DNA of 6,360 nucleotides. Source: Candidatus Woesearchaeota archaeon. Its GTDB lineage: Archaea; Nanobdellota; Nanobdellia; Woesearchaeales; JACQSR01. The notes below the pieces were generated by a model. That model worked only from the letters and a program-made list of their open reading frames with translations, had not been told where the DNA came from and ran no database searches. Position numbers and translations under genes: made by a program. The DNA is taken from positions 1 to 6,360 of the forward strand of contig JAHFLI010000051.1 of assembly GCA_023255615.1 (NCBI GenBank), written 5' to 3'. This document shows, one piece after another, positions 5,536 to 6,360 of this stretch. The first letter of the stretch is position 1; every line of letters starts with the position of its first letter.

Positions 5536-6009
5536 ATGGCATCTTTTTCAGATTCCTATTCCCATTTGACTTTGATTTACTTCGGGTCATTCATTCTCTT
5601 TGTGGCTGTTGCTCTGTACATTTATGAAAAAAAGAAGCGAAAAGACCCAGAGAGTGTGATGGGTTCTATAAAAAAAGAACAACAAAAAGAGAAACGAAGA
5701 CTTGAGCACTTGAAAGAAAATATTCTTGACGAGATCGAACGAGAAAAGAAAATTGAAACGGAAGAAAAAGAGCGGCTTCGTAAACTCGGAAAGAAAGGGA
5801 CAACGTTGGAGAAGAAGCTATTCCATAATCAAGATTCTCAAATAATTGAATTGAAGAAATTAATTTCGAGAGCTATGCATGCATCAAAGAAAAAAGCAAA
5901 TGAATATTATCGGGATATTTATGTGATCTATTATCGCCTTCCAGACTCAAAAAAGAAAGTGGTACGGAAAGAAATTCTTTCTTTATACCGAAAGATGGCA
6001 ACCCCTTAA
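5536..6009 (+). CDS. Single-pass membrane protein with cytoplasmic coiled coil
   Basis: Function not recognised; 157 residues. A short N-terminal segment is followed by one membrane helix (about 11-30, ending LYIYEKKKRK). The basic residues after it put the rest in the cytoplasm. Residues 45-95 are almost all Lys, Glu, Arg and Leu and should form a long coiled coil. Residues 120-154 look like a helical hairpin: NEYYRDIYVIYYRLP, then a KKKVVRKE turn, then ILSLYRKM. I recall similar Y-x-x-I-Y...L-P...K...L-Y hairpins at the ends of Woesearchaeota-type membrane proteins, but cannot name a family. The start at ATG 5536 follows from the TATA box at 5506-5513. It is divergent from the regulator and its stop overlaps that of the next gene. 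Confidence 0.75.
   Translation: MASFSDSYSHLTLIYFGSFILFVAVALYIYEKKKRKDPESVMGSIKKEQQKEKRRLEHLKENILDEIEREKKIETEEKERLRKLGKKGTTLEKKLFHNQDSQIIELKKLISRAMHASKKKANEYYRDIYVIYYRLPDSKKKVVRKEILSLYRKMATP
6006..6009. other. Shared convergent stop (TTAA)
   Basis: As at 986-989, a TTAA palindrome carries the stop codons of both converging genes: TAA at 6007-6009 on the plus strand and TAA read 6008-6006 on the minus strand. Confidence 0.9.
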
Positions 6010-6360
6010 GGCCTCTTTATTTCTTCATCAATCTTCTTTATTCGTTGATCAATTTGTGAGATTCTCTCATCAATTTTATGAATTGCATCTTCATTCGTTA
6101 ACGAAATTCCTTTTTTCTTTTTCCGAGATTCCTTATAATAAGTTATTCCAGAATAAGAAAGAAGAATAATGATAAGAAGTAATATTAAGAGAGGAAGAAG
6201 ACTAAGTATAAACGGAGTTGGTGAAAGGATAACAGCGCAATCTGAAGGGCAATTGACTTCATCTTCACCGGCGTCACATTTACCATTCCCACAATTGCAA
6301 AAGGGGTCATATGGTCCTTCTTTTTCTATTCCGATAACCAAAAATTTCATATCTGGATCA
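6006..6360 (-). CDS. C-terminal end of a cysteine-rich, membrane-anchored surface protein (partial)
   Basis: The frame is open to the right window edge: residues D, P, D precede the first Met (6350) with no stop, and that Met is not followed by a signal peptide, so the real start is probably outside. Counting from that Met, the visible part has a strand-like KFLVIGIEKEG, then a cysteine motif CNCGNGKCDAGED...NCPSDC (Cys18, 20, 25, 34, 38), a very hydrophobic membrane helix (about 47-66), a KESRKKKK stop-transfer run, and a cytoplasmic tail. The tail contains three consecutive heptads: IDERISQ, IDQRIKK and IDEEIKR. The CGNGxCxxGE...CPxDC motif is common in extracellular proteins of DPANN archaea and bacteria. 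The protein is therefore a C-terminally anchored surface protein; its main extracellular domains are not visible and its function is unknown. Confidence 0.75.
   Translation of the reverse strand, partial: DPDMKFLVIGIEKEGPYDPFCNCGNGKCDAGEDEVNCPSDCAVILSPTPFILSLLPLLILLLIIILLSYSGITYYKESRKKKKGISLTNEDAIHKIDERISQIDQRIKKIDEEIKRP

Noticed and set aside
5277..5537. Minus-strand open frame of 86 codons spanning the divergent region
   Set aside because: It overlaps the regulator's start and its promoter and both TATA boxes; low-complexity Lys/Phe/Tyr composition expected of AT-rich non-coding DNA.
1..6360. tRNA, rRNA, CRISPR array or defence cassette
   Set aside because: No cloverleaf, rRNA segment, spaced direct repeats or defence-type motifs were seen on either strand; the only nuclease is a housekeeping-type DHH protein.

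Overview
The window reads as a piece of a compact, AT-rich archaeal genome, most likely a DPANN lineage of the Woesearchaeota/Pacearchaeota kind. The archaeal call rests on an RNA polymerase subunit Rpo11 (L), a GAN/archaeal RecJ-type DHH nuclease, a cis-prenyltransferase with the DGNRRY motif, TATA-box promoters placed 26-28 bases before start codons (leaderless genes), and a purine-rich Shine-Dalgarno site only where a gene lies inside an operon. The narrower DPANN call is an inference from the style of the surface proteins (thrombospondin type 3 repeats, a CGNGxC cysteine motif, a prepilin-like anchor with a polyglycine linker) and from two conserved-hypothetical-like proteins.

Layout. Bases 1-117 are the C-terminal end of a probable DDE transposase, GC-rich at first. 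Then come rpo11 (168-455) and a 160-residue conserved-hypothetical-like protein (507-989), both on the plus strand. On the minus strand a two-gene surface operon runs from 2861 to 986: a calcium-binding-type, membrane-anchored repeat protein, then a prepilin-like protein with a polyglycine linker. A 102-base divergent promoter region separates it from the plus-strand pair uppS (2964-3653) and gan/recJ-like (3643-5070), which overlap by 11 bases. A small winged-helix regulator (5328-5062, minus) converges on gan. A second divergent region of about 207 bases leads to a single-pass membrane coiled-coil protein (5536-6009, plus). That gene converges on the C-terminal end of a cysteine-rich, membrane-anchored surface protein entering from the right edge (6360-6006, minus).

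How it fits together. Housekeeping genes (transcription, lipid carrier synthesis, replication/repair nuclease) alternate with envelope genes. Four of the plus-strand genes have a TATA box that argues for a start downstream of the longest open frame, and the coordinates given here follow that. All three convergent gene pairs overlap at their stop codons (by 4, 9 and 4 bases), so there is no space for intergenic terminators. UppS could supply the polyprenyl carrier for glycosylating surface proteins; the prepilin-like protein has five N-X-S/T sequons, all in its C-terminal half. I found no RNA gene, CRISPR array or obvious defence system. The least explained part is the surface operon at 986-2861 together with the membrane proteins at 5536-6360.
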